A stretch of DNA of 64,000 nucleotides, taken from Oleispirillum sp963678075 (GTDB lineage Bacteria; Pseudomonadota; Alphaproteobacteria; Rhodospirillales; Rhodospirillaceae). Position numbers and translations under genes: made by a program. Where the stretch lies: NCBI GenBank assembly GCA_963678075.2, contig CAXXPK010000003.1:930001-994000 (forward strand), in the 5' to 3' direction. Positions 52,646-64,000 of the stretch are shown here, piece after piece; position 1 is the stretch's first letter; each line of letters starts with the position of its first letter. The notes under the pieces are model-generated. The model was not told the DNA's origin, did no database searches, and worked only from the letters and a program-made list of their open reading frames with translations.

Positions 52646-54671
52646 GCGCGGGGCCGCGCTCGCCGGTCAGTTCGGGGTCGAGGGCGAGAATCCGCTGCGC
52701 GTCGGCGCGTGCGACCTCCAGCAGGTCGGCGTGCGCGCTCAAATCCGCCAGATGGAATTCCGGCAGGCCGCTTTGCCGCGTACCCAGCAGTTCGCCCGCG
52801 CCGCGCAGCCGCAAGTCGGCTTCGGCGATGGCGAAGCCGTCGTCGGTTTCCCTTAAGGTGGTCAGGCGCGCCCGCGCGGTTTCGGTCAGCGTGCCGTAAA
52901 GCAACAGACAATTTGAAGCGGCGGTACCGCGTCCGACCCGACCGCGCAACTGGTGCAATTGCGCCATGCCGAAGCGTTCGGCGTGCTCGACGATGATGAC
53001 GCTGGCGTTGGGAACATCGACGCCGACCTCGATCACCGTGGTGGCGACCAGGACGCGGGTCTTGCCGTCCAGAAAGTCCTGCATCGCTCCGTCGCGTTCC
53101 GGCCCCTTCATCCGCCCGTGGATGATGCCGACCGTGTCCCTGCCCAAAATCGCCGCCAGTGTCTGCCCCCGGTCCTCGACCGAGGTCAGTGACATTTCCT
53201 CGGCGCCTTCGATCAGGGGGCAGACCCAATAGACTTGGCGTCCGGCGACGATGGCGCGGCGGACGCCGTCGGTGACCTCGGCCAGACGGGACAGCGGCAT
53301 CAGCCGGGTGTCGATGGGCTGGCGGCCGGGCGGGCGCTGATCGATGCGCGAGGAATCCATGTCGCCATAGGCGGCCAGCATCAGGGTGCGTGGGATCGGC
53401 GTCGCGGTTATCACCAGCAGGTCGGCGTCGTGTCCCTTGTCGGAGAGCATCAGGCGCTGCCGCACCCCGAAGCGGTGTTGTTCGTCGATCACCGCCAGTC
53501 CCAGATAAGCAAAGTCCACATCTTCCTGGAAGAGGGCGTGGGTGCCGACCGCAATCTGGGCGCGGCCGTCGGCGATGGCGGTCAGCGCCGTGTCGCGTTC
53601 GGCGGTCTTTTCGCGTCCGGTCAACAGAACGGTGGTGATTCCCGCCGCCGCCGCCAGAGGGGCGATCACCGCATGATGCTGGCGAGCCAGAAGGTCGGTC
53701 GGCGCCATGAACGCCGCCTGCGCCCCGGATTCGACGGCGCGGGCCATTGCCAGCAACGCCACGGCGGTTTTTCCGCTGCCGACATCGCCTTGCAACAGGC
53801 GCAGCATGCGGGTCGAGGACGCCATGTCGTCGTGGATTTCCGCCAGAGCGCGTTCCTGCGCCGCCGTCAGGCCGAAGGGCAGGGCTGCGCGCAGCCGTGT
53901 CTCCAACGCGCCGGTGCCGGGATAGGCGCGACCGGGGCGGGCGCGGGCCTTGGCGCGCACCACGGAAAGCGCCAACTGCGCCGACAACAATTCGTCGAAG
54001 GCCAGACGGCGGCGTGCCGGATGTACCGGGTCCAACAGCGCGGGCGTCGTGGGCGCATGGGCATGGGTGATCGCTTCGTTCCAACATGGCCAGTTTTCGC
54101 GACGGACCAGGTGCGGATCGTTCCACTCCGGCAACTCCGGCAGACGCGCCAGCGCATTCCGGGCGGCCTTTCCCACGACTTTCTGGGTCAATCCGGTGGT
54201 GAGGCCGTAAATCGGTTCGATGGCGGGGATTTCCGCCGCGCGCTCGGGCGGAAACACGTAATCCGGATGGCTGATCTGCGGCGCGCCGCGAAACCATTCG
54301 ACACGACCGCTGACGACGCGGGTGGTGTCGTCCGGCAGGGCGGCGCGCAGGTAATCTTCCCTCGCGTGGAAGAAGACCAGTGTCAGTTCGCCGCTGTCGT
54401 CGGCGCAGATCACGCGATAGGGGCTGCGGCTTTTCGGTGGCGACGGTTCGTGCCGCAGTACCCGCAGCTCCAGGGTGGCGACATCGCCGTCGGCGGTGTT
54501 GGCGATACTGGGGCGGGCGGCGCGATCGATGCAGCCGTGCGGCAGATGCCACAGAAGGTCCGTTATCTTGTCGCCGCCGACCGCGTGCGCCAGCAGCGGG
54601 GCCAGTCGCGGCCCGACGCCGGGCAGGCTGGTCAACGGCGCGAACAGGGGGTAGAGGATCGTCGGGCGCAT
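52584..54671 (-). CDS. recG: ATP-dependent DNA helicase RecG
   Basis: A 695-residue superfamily 2 helicase that regresses stalled forks and processes branched DNA. An N-terminal wedge OB-fold precedes Walker A GDVGSGKTAVA, the DEQH box VIDEQHRFG, and the C-terminal TATPIPRTL, HGRMKGPERD and QLRGRVGRG motifs. MRPTILYPLFAPLTSLPGVG is the conserved start at 54671. It lies divergent from sdhE-mfd, a common alphaproteobacterial arrangement. Confidence 0.96.
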   Translation of the reverse strand: MRPTILYPLFAPLTSLPGVGPRLAPLLAHAVGGDKITDLLWHLPHGCIDRAARPSIANTADGDVATLELRVLRHEPSPPKSRSPYRVICADDSGELTLVFFHAREDYLRAALPDDTTRVVSGRVEWFRGAPQISHPDYVFPPERAAEIPAIEPIYGLTTGLTQKVVGKAARNALARLPELPEWNDPHLVRRENWPCWNEAITHAHAPTTPALLDPVHPARRRLAFDELLSAQLALSVVRAKARARPGRAYPGTGALETRLRAALPFGLTAAQERALAEIHDDMASSTRMLRLLQGDVGSGKTAVALLAMARAVESGAQAAFMAPTDLLARQHHAVIAPLAAAAGITTVLLTGREKTAERDTALTAIADGRAQIAVGTHALFQEDVDFAYLGLAVIDEQHRFGVRQRLMLSDKGHDADLLVITATPIPRTLMLAAYGDMDSSRIDQRPPGRQPIDTRLMPLSRLAEVTDGVRRAIVAGRQVYWVCPLIEGAEEMSLTSVEDRGQTLAAILGRDTVGIIHGRMKGPERDGAMQDFLDGKTRVLVATTVIEVGVDVPNASVIIVEHAERFGMAQLHQLRGRVGRGTAASNCLLLYGTLTETARARLTTLRETDDGFAIAEADLRLRGAGELLGTRQSGLPEFHLADLSAHADLLEVARADAQRILALDPELTGERGPALRCLLYLFSRDAVAETLRSG

Positions 54672-54781
54672 GCGGTCATCCCGGGATGACAAGGAAAGTC
54701 ATTCCCTATATATCCTATCCCCGACGCTGGCGACAGGCAGGGATGCGGAAAGGCCGCGCCACGAACCGAAAGCGAGGAACC

Positions 54782-55056
54782 ATGACCCCATCCGATCCCT
54801 TGGAAGTGCGCCGCAAGAGGCTGATGTTCCGGTCCTGCTATCGTGGCATGAAAGAGCTCGATCTGGTGATCGGCGCATTCGCCCGGGCGTATCTTGCATC
54901 CTTCGATGCCGACGCTTTGCGTCAGTACGAGGCGATTCTCGATGTGCCGGACAGCGATCTTCTCGACTGGCTGGTCTGCAAGTCTTCGGTTCCCGCCGAG
55001 ATGGACACCGTTGTCATGAATAAACTCATGACATTCGACTACGTTAAGACGCTGCG

Positions 55057-55060
<4 letters not shown>
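54782..55060 (+). CDS. sdhE: Succinate dehydrogenase assembly factor SdhE
   Basis: A 92-residue factor that helps attach FAD to SdhA. The essential RGxxE motif is at residues 21-25 (RGMKE), and the DLLDWLVCK segment is typical. GCGAGGA lies upstream of the ATG. Its stop overlaps the TTG start of mfd. Confidence 0.93.
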
Positions 55061-58545
<3,485 letters not shown>

Positions 58546-59214
58546 AGTTGCCGGTGCGCAGGCGGTCGTCGTCCTCGGCGGCGGCGGCGACGTCAATCAG
58601 CCGGACCAGAACCTCGGGGTCGTGGGCGCCGGTGATGATGAAGCTGTCGTCGATGGCGAACAGCGGCACCCCCAGGGTGCCGGAATGTTGCGTTGCCTCC
58701 GCCTCGGCGCGCAGGGTTTCCGCCAGATCGTCGTCGGTCAGAGCTTCCGTGACGCGGGTTTTGGACAGGCCTCCGGCCAGTCCCGCCGCCATCAGGACCT
58801 CCCTGTCGCCAATATCCCGTCCTTGCGTGAAGTGCGCCGCGAACAGGGCTTCGGCGACATCCGTTTGCTTGCCGCCAAGGTGTGCCAGACGGATCAGGCG
58901 GTGCGCGTCCAAGGTTGGGGGAACGCGGCAGATCGCACCGAAATCAAAGGCGATATCGACGGTTCGGCCGATTTCCTCCAAGGTATTCAGCAGCCGACGC
59001 GCGCGCTGTATTCCGCCGAATTTGCGTTCGACGTAGGCGGAAAAGTCGATGCCCGTGTCGGGGAGGTCGGGATTGAGAAAATATGGGCGCCAGGTGACCG
59101 TTGGGTTCAGCCCCGGTCGTTTTTTTAGCGCGAGGCCCAGGCGCTTAAGGCCGATGAAGCACCAGGGGCAGATGACGTCGAAGTGAATGGCAATCCGCAT
59201 CGGCGGTTCCGGGG

Positions 59215-60528
59215 TTAGCTGAGATTCGCGCGGGCGCGCAGCAGGATGCGCTCGGCGGTGTCGTCCGGTTCCTCTCCCACGACGCCGACCAGCGGCCATA
59301 TCTTGACCGGGCGGAAGACGTCGGGAACCGCGAAATCGGTGAAGGTCAACACCCCTGCGATGCGGTTCATCACGTGGTGCGCCTCGGTCGGCAGGGTGTC
59401 CGGCAGGACGACGACGAAGTCGGAGTTGCTGATTCGCGCCGCCACATCCTCGACCCGGATCAGGCGCGCCAGCCAGCGCGCCAATTGTTCGGTCAGGGCC
59501 TGGCAAGCTTCTTCGCCGGCTTCCTCAAGCAGCGAGGCGGCTTCCGGCAGGTGAAGATGGACGACGGATAGCGCGCGGTCGTGGTCCCGCGCGATCGACA
59601 GACGTTGCGACAGATAGGGCAGCAGGAAGGTTTCGGTATAGACCGCCTGACGGGGATGTCCGGTGGTCTCGGTCAGGGTGCGGCGCAGGGCGTCGCGCAC
59701 CGCGTTGCGGCGCATTTGCAACTGGACCAGCGCCTCGGCCTCGTGCCGCAGGATGTTTCCGTTGTCGGCGCAGGGCAGGACGCGGCTGGCGCCGGAACGA
59801 TAAAGGTCGCGGCAGTTCTCTGACGCGATGTCGGGCATGCGAACCAGGAACGGCAGATTGAACAGGCGTGGATTGTCGCGCATGTCGCGGCAGAAAGTGG
59901 CGATCTCGTCGATCATCGTGGCCGGTGCGTCGATGATCGCGACGTCGAAGAAACCGGGGCCGGTGATAATGCTTTCCGCTTCCGCCGTCGAGGTCGCGGT
60001 CTCCCAGATCAGGTCTCCGACCAGGAAATCCTGAGGCAGGGTTGCCCGTGGGTTTAGCGACAGATAAAGCGCGCGTCCGGTGCCGGACACAGCGCTGATC
60101 CGCAGCAGGGACACCGGCTCCGTGGCGCGCAGGCGCAGTTCCGCCTGCATGGTGGACAGCCGGAACAGCGGTTGCAGGCGGAAGACCATGGCATCGGCAT
60201 CAAGATCGGCGGGCAGAATATCGTCCATGGGCAGGCCGAGCCCGGGACCGGTGCGCCAGTTCTCGGCATCCATTACGTCCAGGGCAACCGGAATGTTGGC
60301 GGTTTCCGGGTGTTCGCGCATCGCGCGCAGCAGGTCTGCACAGGTCAGACCGCCGAAGGTCTCGCCGATCAGAACGACGTCGGGCGGATTTTCGCGCATC
60401 GCGGCCAGGGCATCGGGGCCGTCGGCATAGATGCCGACGCGATGGCGTGCGTGCTCGAAGAACGCCCCGACGCGCTGCGCGCGGTCGTGGTCCCGGGAAA
60501 TGATGAAAAGGCTACCGATGTTGATCAT
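59215..60528 (-). CDS. PopA-like regulator: two receiver-like domains and a degenerate GGDEF with intact I-site
   Basis: A 437-residue protein with the PleD/PopA plan. Receiver 1 (about 5-120) lacks the phospho-Asp (DVVLIGETFGG). Receiver 2 (about 145-265) keeps an Asp in VAIIDAPA. The GGDEF domain (about 300-437) has SNSDF at 367-371 instead of GGDEF, and no DxDxF metal motif (VVHLHLPEA), so it should not make c-di-GMP. The inhibitory-site motif RVED at 358-361 is exactly five residues before it, as needed to bind c-di-GMP. By analogy with Caulobacter PopA it may be a c-di-GMP effector rather than an enzyme. Confidence 0.82.
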   Translation of the reverse strand: MINIGSLFIISRDHDRAQRVGAFFEHARHRVGIYADGPDALAAMRENPPDVVLIGETFGGLTCADLLRAMREHPETANIPVALDVMDAENWRTGPGLGLPMDDILPADLDADAMVFRLQPLFRLSTMQAELRLRATEPVSLLRISAVSGTGRALYLSLNPRATLPQDFLVGDLIWETATSTAEAESIITGPGFFDVAIIDAPATMIDEIATFCRDMRDNPRLFNLPFLVRMPDIASENCRDLYRSGASRVLPCADNGNILRHEAEALVQLQMRRNAVRDALRRTLTETTGHPRQAVYTETFLLPYLSQRLSIARDHDRALSVVHLHLPEAASLLEEAGEEACQALTEQLARWLARLIRVEDVAARISNSDFVVVLPDTLPTEAHHVMNRIAGVLTFTDFAVPDVFRPVKIWPLVGVVGEEPDDTAERILLRARANLS

Positions 60529-60595
60529 GTTCCTCGGTCTTCGCTAACGGCGTTCCGATATGCCGAACTCTACGCCAAGTTGCCCAAACATGCCA

Positions 60596-60613
60596 CGTTT
60601 CCATACGGAAACG
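60596..60613. other. Inverted repeat upstream of the phn cluster
   Basis: CGTTTCC (60596-60602) and GGAAACG (60607-60613) around ATAC. The 247-base gap between the divergent regulator at 60528 and phnC also has an AT-rich part (about 60675-60735), but I see no clear promoter. It may be an operator or weak hairpin. Confidence 0.35.
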
Positions 60614-60775
60614 CGGTGGGTAAGTAGGCGGCATATACTGGATTTACATGGCGTTGTGGAGGAGAAAACGACGCGTATCACATTTCTATCATAAATTATT
60701 CTTTCAAGGGAAAACGACAGTCGGATCAATTTGTCCTTAGGTTGCGCCGTCGATGGAAACAAGCGGGGCGGATCG

Positions 60776-61666
60776 ATGACGGCGATTCAGGTTGCGAACT
60801 TGAACAAGACGTTTGGTAAGGCGCCGGGCGCTCGGGGTTCGACGTGTCGGGCGTTGGACGGTGTTTCGCTTTCCATTGCCAAGGGCGAGATGGTGGCGCT
60901 GATCGGTGCTTCCGGCTCTGGAAAATCGACCTTGATCCGTCACGTCAGCGGTCTTTTGGTTGGAGATCGCGGCGTCATCGGCAAATCCAGCGAGGTTCTG
61001 GTCAATGGCGACGCGGTACAGCGCAATGGGCGCTTGAGCCGTGACGTGCGACGGTCGCGCGCCGACGTTTCGGTGATTTTCCAGCAGTTCAATCTGGTTG
61101 GACGTCTGTCGCTTTTGGAGAACGTGCTTCTGGGGAGCCTGGGGCGGATCGGTTTCTGGCGCGGATCGTTGGGGCGGTTTTCCCGTGCCGAGCGCTGTGC
61201 CGCGATGGAGGCCCTGGACCGTGTTGGCATGGCGGATCACGCGATGCAGCGAGCCTCGACCCTTTCCGGCGGGCAGCAGCAGCGGGGGGCCATCGCCCGC
61301 GCCCTAGTGCAGAAGGCGTCGATCATTCTGGCGGACGAGCCGACTGCCTCGTTGGGCCCGGAAAGCGCGCGCCGCGTCATGGATTCCCTGGCCGCGATCA
61401 ACCGCGAGGATGGCACCACCGTGGTGGTGTCTCTGCATCAGGTCGCCTATGCCAAGAAATATTGTCCGCGCGCCGTCGCCTTGGCCAAGGGCCTGGTCGT
61501 TTATGATGGGCCGAGCAGCGGACTCGACGTTGCCGCCCTGTGCGCTCTCTACGGTTCGCAGTGCGAGGAATTGTTGATGGACGAGACCATGGGCGGCGCG
61601 GTCACCCCCGTGTCCGTTCTTTCCGAGGTTCCCACCTTACGCGCGGTCGGCGCCTGCGGCGCCTGA
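60776..61666 (+). CDS. phnC: Phosphonate ABC transporter ATP-binding protein
   Basis: A 296-residue ATPase of phosphonate uptake. Walker A GASGSGKST is at residues 44-52, the Q-loop region VIFQQFNLVGRLS is intact, and the signature is LSGGQQQ near 163. Two normally conserved positions are altered: the Arg after the signature is followed by Gly rather than Val (QRGAIARAL), and the D-loop Asp is Gly194 (ASLGPES instead of ASLDPES). The frame is open, but function is doubtful because phnD and phnE downstream are damaged. Confidence 0.88.
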   Translation: MTAIQVANLNKTFGKAPGARGSTCRALDGVSLSIAKGEMVALIGASGSGKSTLIRHVSGLLVGDRGVIGKSSEVLVNGDAVQRNGRLSRDVRRSRADVSVIFQQFNLVGRLSLLENVLLGSLGRIGFWRGSLGRFSRAERCAAMEALDRVGMADHAMQRASTLSGGQQQRGAIARALVQKASIILADEPTASLGPESARRVMDSLAAINREDGTTVVVSLHQVAYAKKYCPRAVALAKGLVVYDGPSSGLDVAALCALYGSQCEELLMDETMGGAVTPVSVLSEVPTLRAVGACGA

Positions 61667-61735
61667 TCGGGGACGGAATATCGAGATTTCATCAGGTCGT
61701 TCTTCCCTCATGTCGGAACAAGGAGATTACTCATC

Positions 61736-62685
61736 ATGCTGCGTCACGTTCTGGTTGCTTCGACTGCGGCGGCCGCCCTTCTGGCGGCTTCCCCGGCGGC
61801 TTCGGCCAAGATGCCCAAGGTTTTGAATTTCGGTATCATCTCCACGGAATCCTCGCAGGCGTTGAAGGCGGGATTCGACCCCTTTCTCAAGGACATGGAA
61901 AAGACCCTGGGGGTCAAGGTGAAGCCGTTCTTCGCTTCCGACTACGCGGGCATCATCGAGGGCATGCGCTTCAACAAGGTCGATATCGCTTGATTCGGCA
62001 ACAAGTCGGCGATGGAAGCGGTGGATCGCACCGGTGGCGAGATCTTCGCGCAGACCGTGGATGACGTTCTGAAATGCGACAAGAGCCTCTCTTTCGGCAA
62101 CGGCGATCCGAATTAGACCTCCGGCTTTTTGGTGCCAAGCTTCTATATCTTCGCCAAGAACAAGGTCGATCCCAAGGCTCGCTTCAAGGTGGTGCGCAAT
62201 GCCAGCCACGAGGTCAACGCCATGGCGGTGGCCAACAAGCAAGTCGATGTCGCCACCAACAATACCGAATCCATCGATCGCCTGAAGGCGGCACATCCGA
62301 AGGAAGCCGGCGAGATCCGTGAAATCTGGCGCTCCCCGTTGATCCCCGCCAATCCGATCGTCTGGCGCAAGAATCTGGATACCGATGCCAAGGAAAAGAT
62401 TTATTCCTTCTTCCTGCGTTACGGCCGTACCGGCGATCTGAAGCAGATCACGCACGAACGCGATGTCCTGACCAAGATGTCCTCGGGTTGGGCGCCGTTC
62501 ATCGCGTCGTCGGATTTGCAACTGATCCCGATCCGGCAGATGCAGGTCTTCCGCGACAAGATGAAACTGGAGGCCAACACCCAGGTCGACTCCAAGGAGA
62601 GGCCGAGAAGATCGCCAACCTGGACGCCCAGCTTAAGGTCTTGGAAGACCTGGCGAAGGTTTCCGACTTCCGCAAAGCTCAGTGA
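61736..62685 (+). pseudogene. phnD: Phosphonate-binding protein PhnD, with two stop codons and a frameshift
   Basis: A signal peptide (about 1-24) and the frame KVLNFGIISTESSQALK onward match periplasmic PhnD. TGA at 61991-61993 replaces the Trp of DIAWFGNKSA, and TAG at 62114-62116 replaces the Ser of DPNSTSGFLVPSF. A missing A near 62600 (GAGAGGCC for GAGAAGGCC) shifts the last ~28 residues (EKIANLDAQLKVLEDL) to another frame ending at 62685. Between the lesions, sequence conservation is still high, so the damage looks recent or is sequence error. Confidence 0.9.
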
Positions 62686-62756
62686 TCACGGCAACCACCG
62701 AGCGCCCGGGGGCTTGGTTCCCGGGCGGTCGTCTGTTCGCGTGAAAAGGACCGATC

Positions 62757-63500
62757 ATGGAAGATTCCCTCTCTTCGTCCCGCCAATTCTCGCGTGACGC
62801 CACGATTTCCTTACCGGTCGGCGATCGTCGGGGACGACTTCTGAAGACGATCGGTTGGGCGGTGTTCTGCCTGGCGTTGATGGGGTCCTGGCAGGGGGCG
62901 GAGATGCGGCCCCTCGACTTGTTTTCCTATGCCGGCAACATGAAGGTCTTTGCCGACGGTTTCTTTCTCCCCGATTTCACGCAGTGGCGGATGTTTGTCG
63001 AGAAAATGCTGGTGACCCTGCAAATCGCCTTGTGGGGGACGGTTCTGGCGGCGGTCGCGGCAATACCGTTTGGTATTCTGTCGGCGGAAAACGTTACGCC
63101 GTGGTGGATCTGTCAGCCGGTGCGGCGCCTGATGGATTCATTCCGCGCGATCAACGAAATGGTTTTCGCCATGCTGTTTTCCGAGGCGGTGGAGGCGGTC
63201 GATCCCCGCCCGGTGGAAGGCATTCGCGCCACCGGCGCGCATCCGGTGCAAGAGGTCATTTTCGGTATTATCCCACAGGTTCTGCCGCTGTGGATTTCGT
63301 ATTCGTTGTACCGCTTCGAATCCAACGTGCGCTCGGCGACGGTGGTCGGCCTGGTCGGGGCGGGTGGCATCGGGGTGGTGTTATGGGAGGATATTCGCGG
63401 CTTCAATTACAGCGAAACCGCCGCAGTGATGTTGATAATCGTCTTGACCGTGACCTTGCTTGACCTGTCTTCGCAGCGATTGCGCAAGCTGTTCACCTGA
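62757..63500 (+). pseudogene. phnE: Phosphonate ABC transporter permease PhnE with an internal in-frame deletion
   Basis: The frame is open (247 residues), with AAAGGA upstream of the ATG. The sequence FRAINEMVFAMLF joins directly to SEAVEAVDPRPVEGIRATGAH at about 63175-63181. In relatives I recall roughly 25 residues, a whole transmembrane helix, between these. The EAA-type motif and C-terminal helices are present. Loss of one helix would invert the topology of the remainder, so the protein is probably inactive. Confidence 0.78.
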
Positions 63501-63532
63501 CCGCATGCAGGAAGGCGGCGGTTGCTTCGGCA

Positions 63533-63899
63533 AGATCGTCGTATCGGCGGTGATTCTTATCGGCGGCAGGGAAGGATAGCGCGTCAGGGCCGCGGCAAAG
63601 ACCCCGCGCGAACCGCTGACCACGACGTCGATGCCGTCTCTTATCCAGGTGTCGATTTCGATGCCGATGCCATAGGACCAGCCGTGACTGTCCCAGCACA
63701 GGGAGAAGCCGCCCGCCGCTCGTCGGGTTGAGAATTCCGCAGCGCTGAGAGCGACGTGGTTTTCGGTCGGGTCAGTGGGGCGGGTGATGTAACGGTGCGC
63801 GAACCACAGAGTCGGCGGAGCCTGTCGTCGTGCCGTCGCCAACACGCTGTCCTTGCCCGCGCCCGAAGGGCCGACGACGTAAATCAATCGTCCGTTCAT
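63533..63899 (-). pseudogene. phnN: Ribose 1,5-bisphosphate phosphokinase PhnN, C-terminally truncated
   Basis: From ATG 63899 the frame encodes LIYVVGPSGAGKDSVLA (Walker A), FAHRYITRPTD, ENHVALSAAEF and DVVVSGSRGVF, the first ~123 residues of the ~185-residue PhnN kinase, which makes PRPP in phosphonate breakdown. After about 63533 similarity stops and the frame runs antisense into phnE (to 63381). The C-terminal third, including the lid region, is missing. It converges on phnE. Confidence 0.75.
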
Positions 63900-63928
63900 T
63901 TTTCTCATCCCCGTGAAAGGTTTCATTG

Positions 63929-64000
63929 ATGAGCCCAGATAAACTTGGACCCGACGCCTTGGTCGATCCGTCCGCCGAGGTGCGAGACTGCGTCCTTGGC
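63929..64000 (+). CDS. Start of a hexapeptide-repeat acetyltransferase of phosphonate metabolism (cut by window edge)
   Basis: ATG 63929, with GAAAGG eight bases upstream, begins MSPDKLGPDALVDPSAEVRD, the typical opening of the transferase-hexapeptide protein found in phn clusters. Only 24 codons lie in the window. It diverges from phnN. Confidence 0.65.
   Translation, partial: MSPDKLGPDALVDPSAEVRDCVLG

Overview
The window is a 64 kb piece of chromosome from an alphaproteobacterium, most likely of the Rhodospirillales. The evidence is high-GC coding with strong G/C third positions, the order nuoN-birA-coaX-rnj-mce, a short prolyl-tRNA synthetase without editing insertion, the run uppS-cdsA-dxr-rseP-bamA-skp-lpxD-fabZ-lpxA-lpxI-lpxB, gltA-gltX-comEC-lexA, and sdhE-mfd-recG. 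I cannot name the species from the sequence alone.

Layout. 1-4930: end of complex I (nuoN), then birA, coaX, rnj, methylmalonyl-CoA epimerase and tag. 4931-12403: a possible structured RNA, a small secreted protein, proS, lolC/E-lolD and dnaE. 12419-27174: translation genes rpsB-tsf, then pyrH-frr-uppS-cdsA-dxr-rseP-bamA-skp-lpxD-fabZ-lpxA, ending in one continuous reading frame that encodes both LpxI and LpxB. Together these make the undecaprenyl and CDP-diacylglycerol precursors, outer-membrane proteins and lipid A. 27188-33064: a shortened gloA, a frameshifted gltA, gltX, a broken comEC, and lexA with a near-consensus SOS box. 33185-41114: three 846-bp copies of one IS5-type insertion sequence, spread through remnants of a branched-chain amino-acid transporter (livM, livG, livF, livK), an intact ssb, and a split L-cysteine desulfidase gene whose CyuR/DecR-like regulator follows. 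42365-46610: gyrA, coaD, a cyclophilin and tRNA-Lys(UUU). 46690-54671: a lipoprotein, a GT-C/GtrA chimera with its GT2 partner, a ChbG/HpnK deacetylase, small proteins, a Nudix protein, a cNMP-binding protein, a DUF502 membrane protein and recG. 54782-60528: sdhE, mfd, a DsbA-like protein and a PopA-like two-receiver protein with a degenerate GGDEF domain. 60776-64000: a decayed phosphonate-uptake cluster (phnC, D, E, N) and the start of a hexapeptide acetyltransferase.

The most striking property is the contrast between an intact essential backbone and heavily damaged accessory or redundant genes. I count three in-frame stop codons, at least two single-base frameshifts, and several internal deletions or fusions (gloA, comEC, livK, phnE, GT-C/gtrA). 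This may be real gene erosion with IS activity or partly sequence or assembly error; the sequence alone cannot decide. No CRISPR array, prophage or dedicated defence system was seen. The observations I rate highest are the LpxI-LpxB single frame, the PopA-like effector with an intact RxxD inhibitory site, and the frameshift in citrate synthase.
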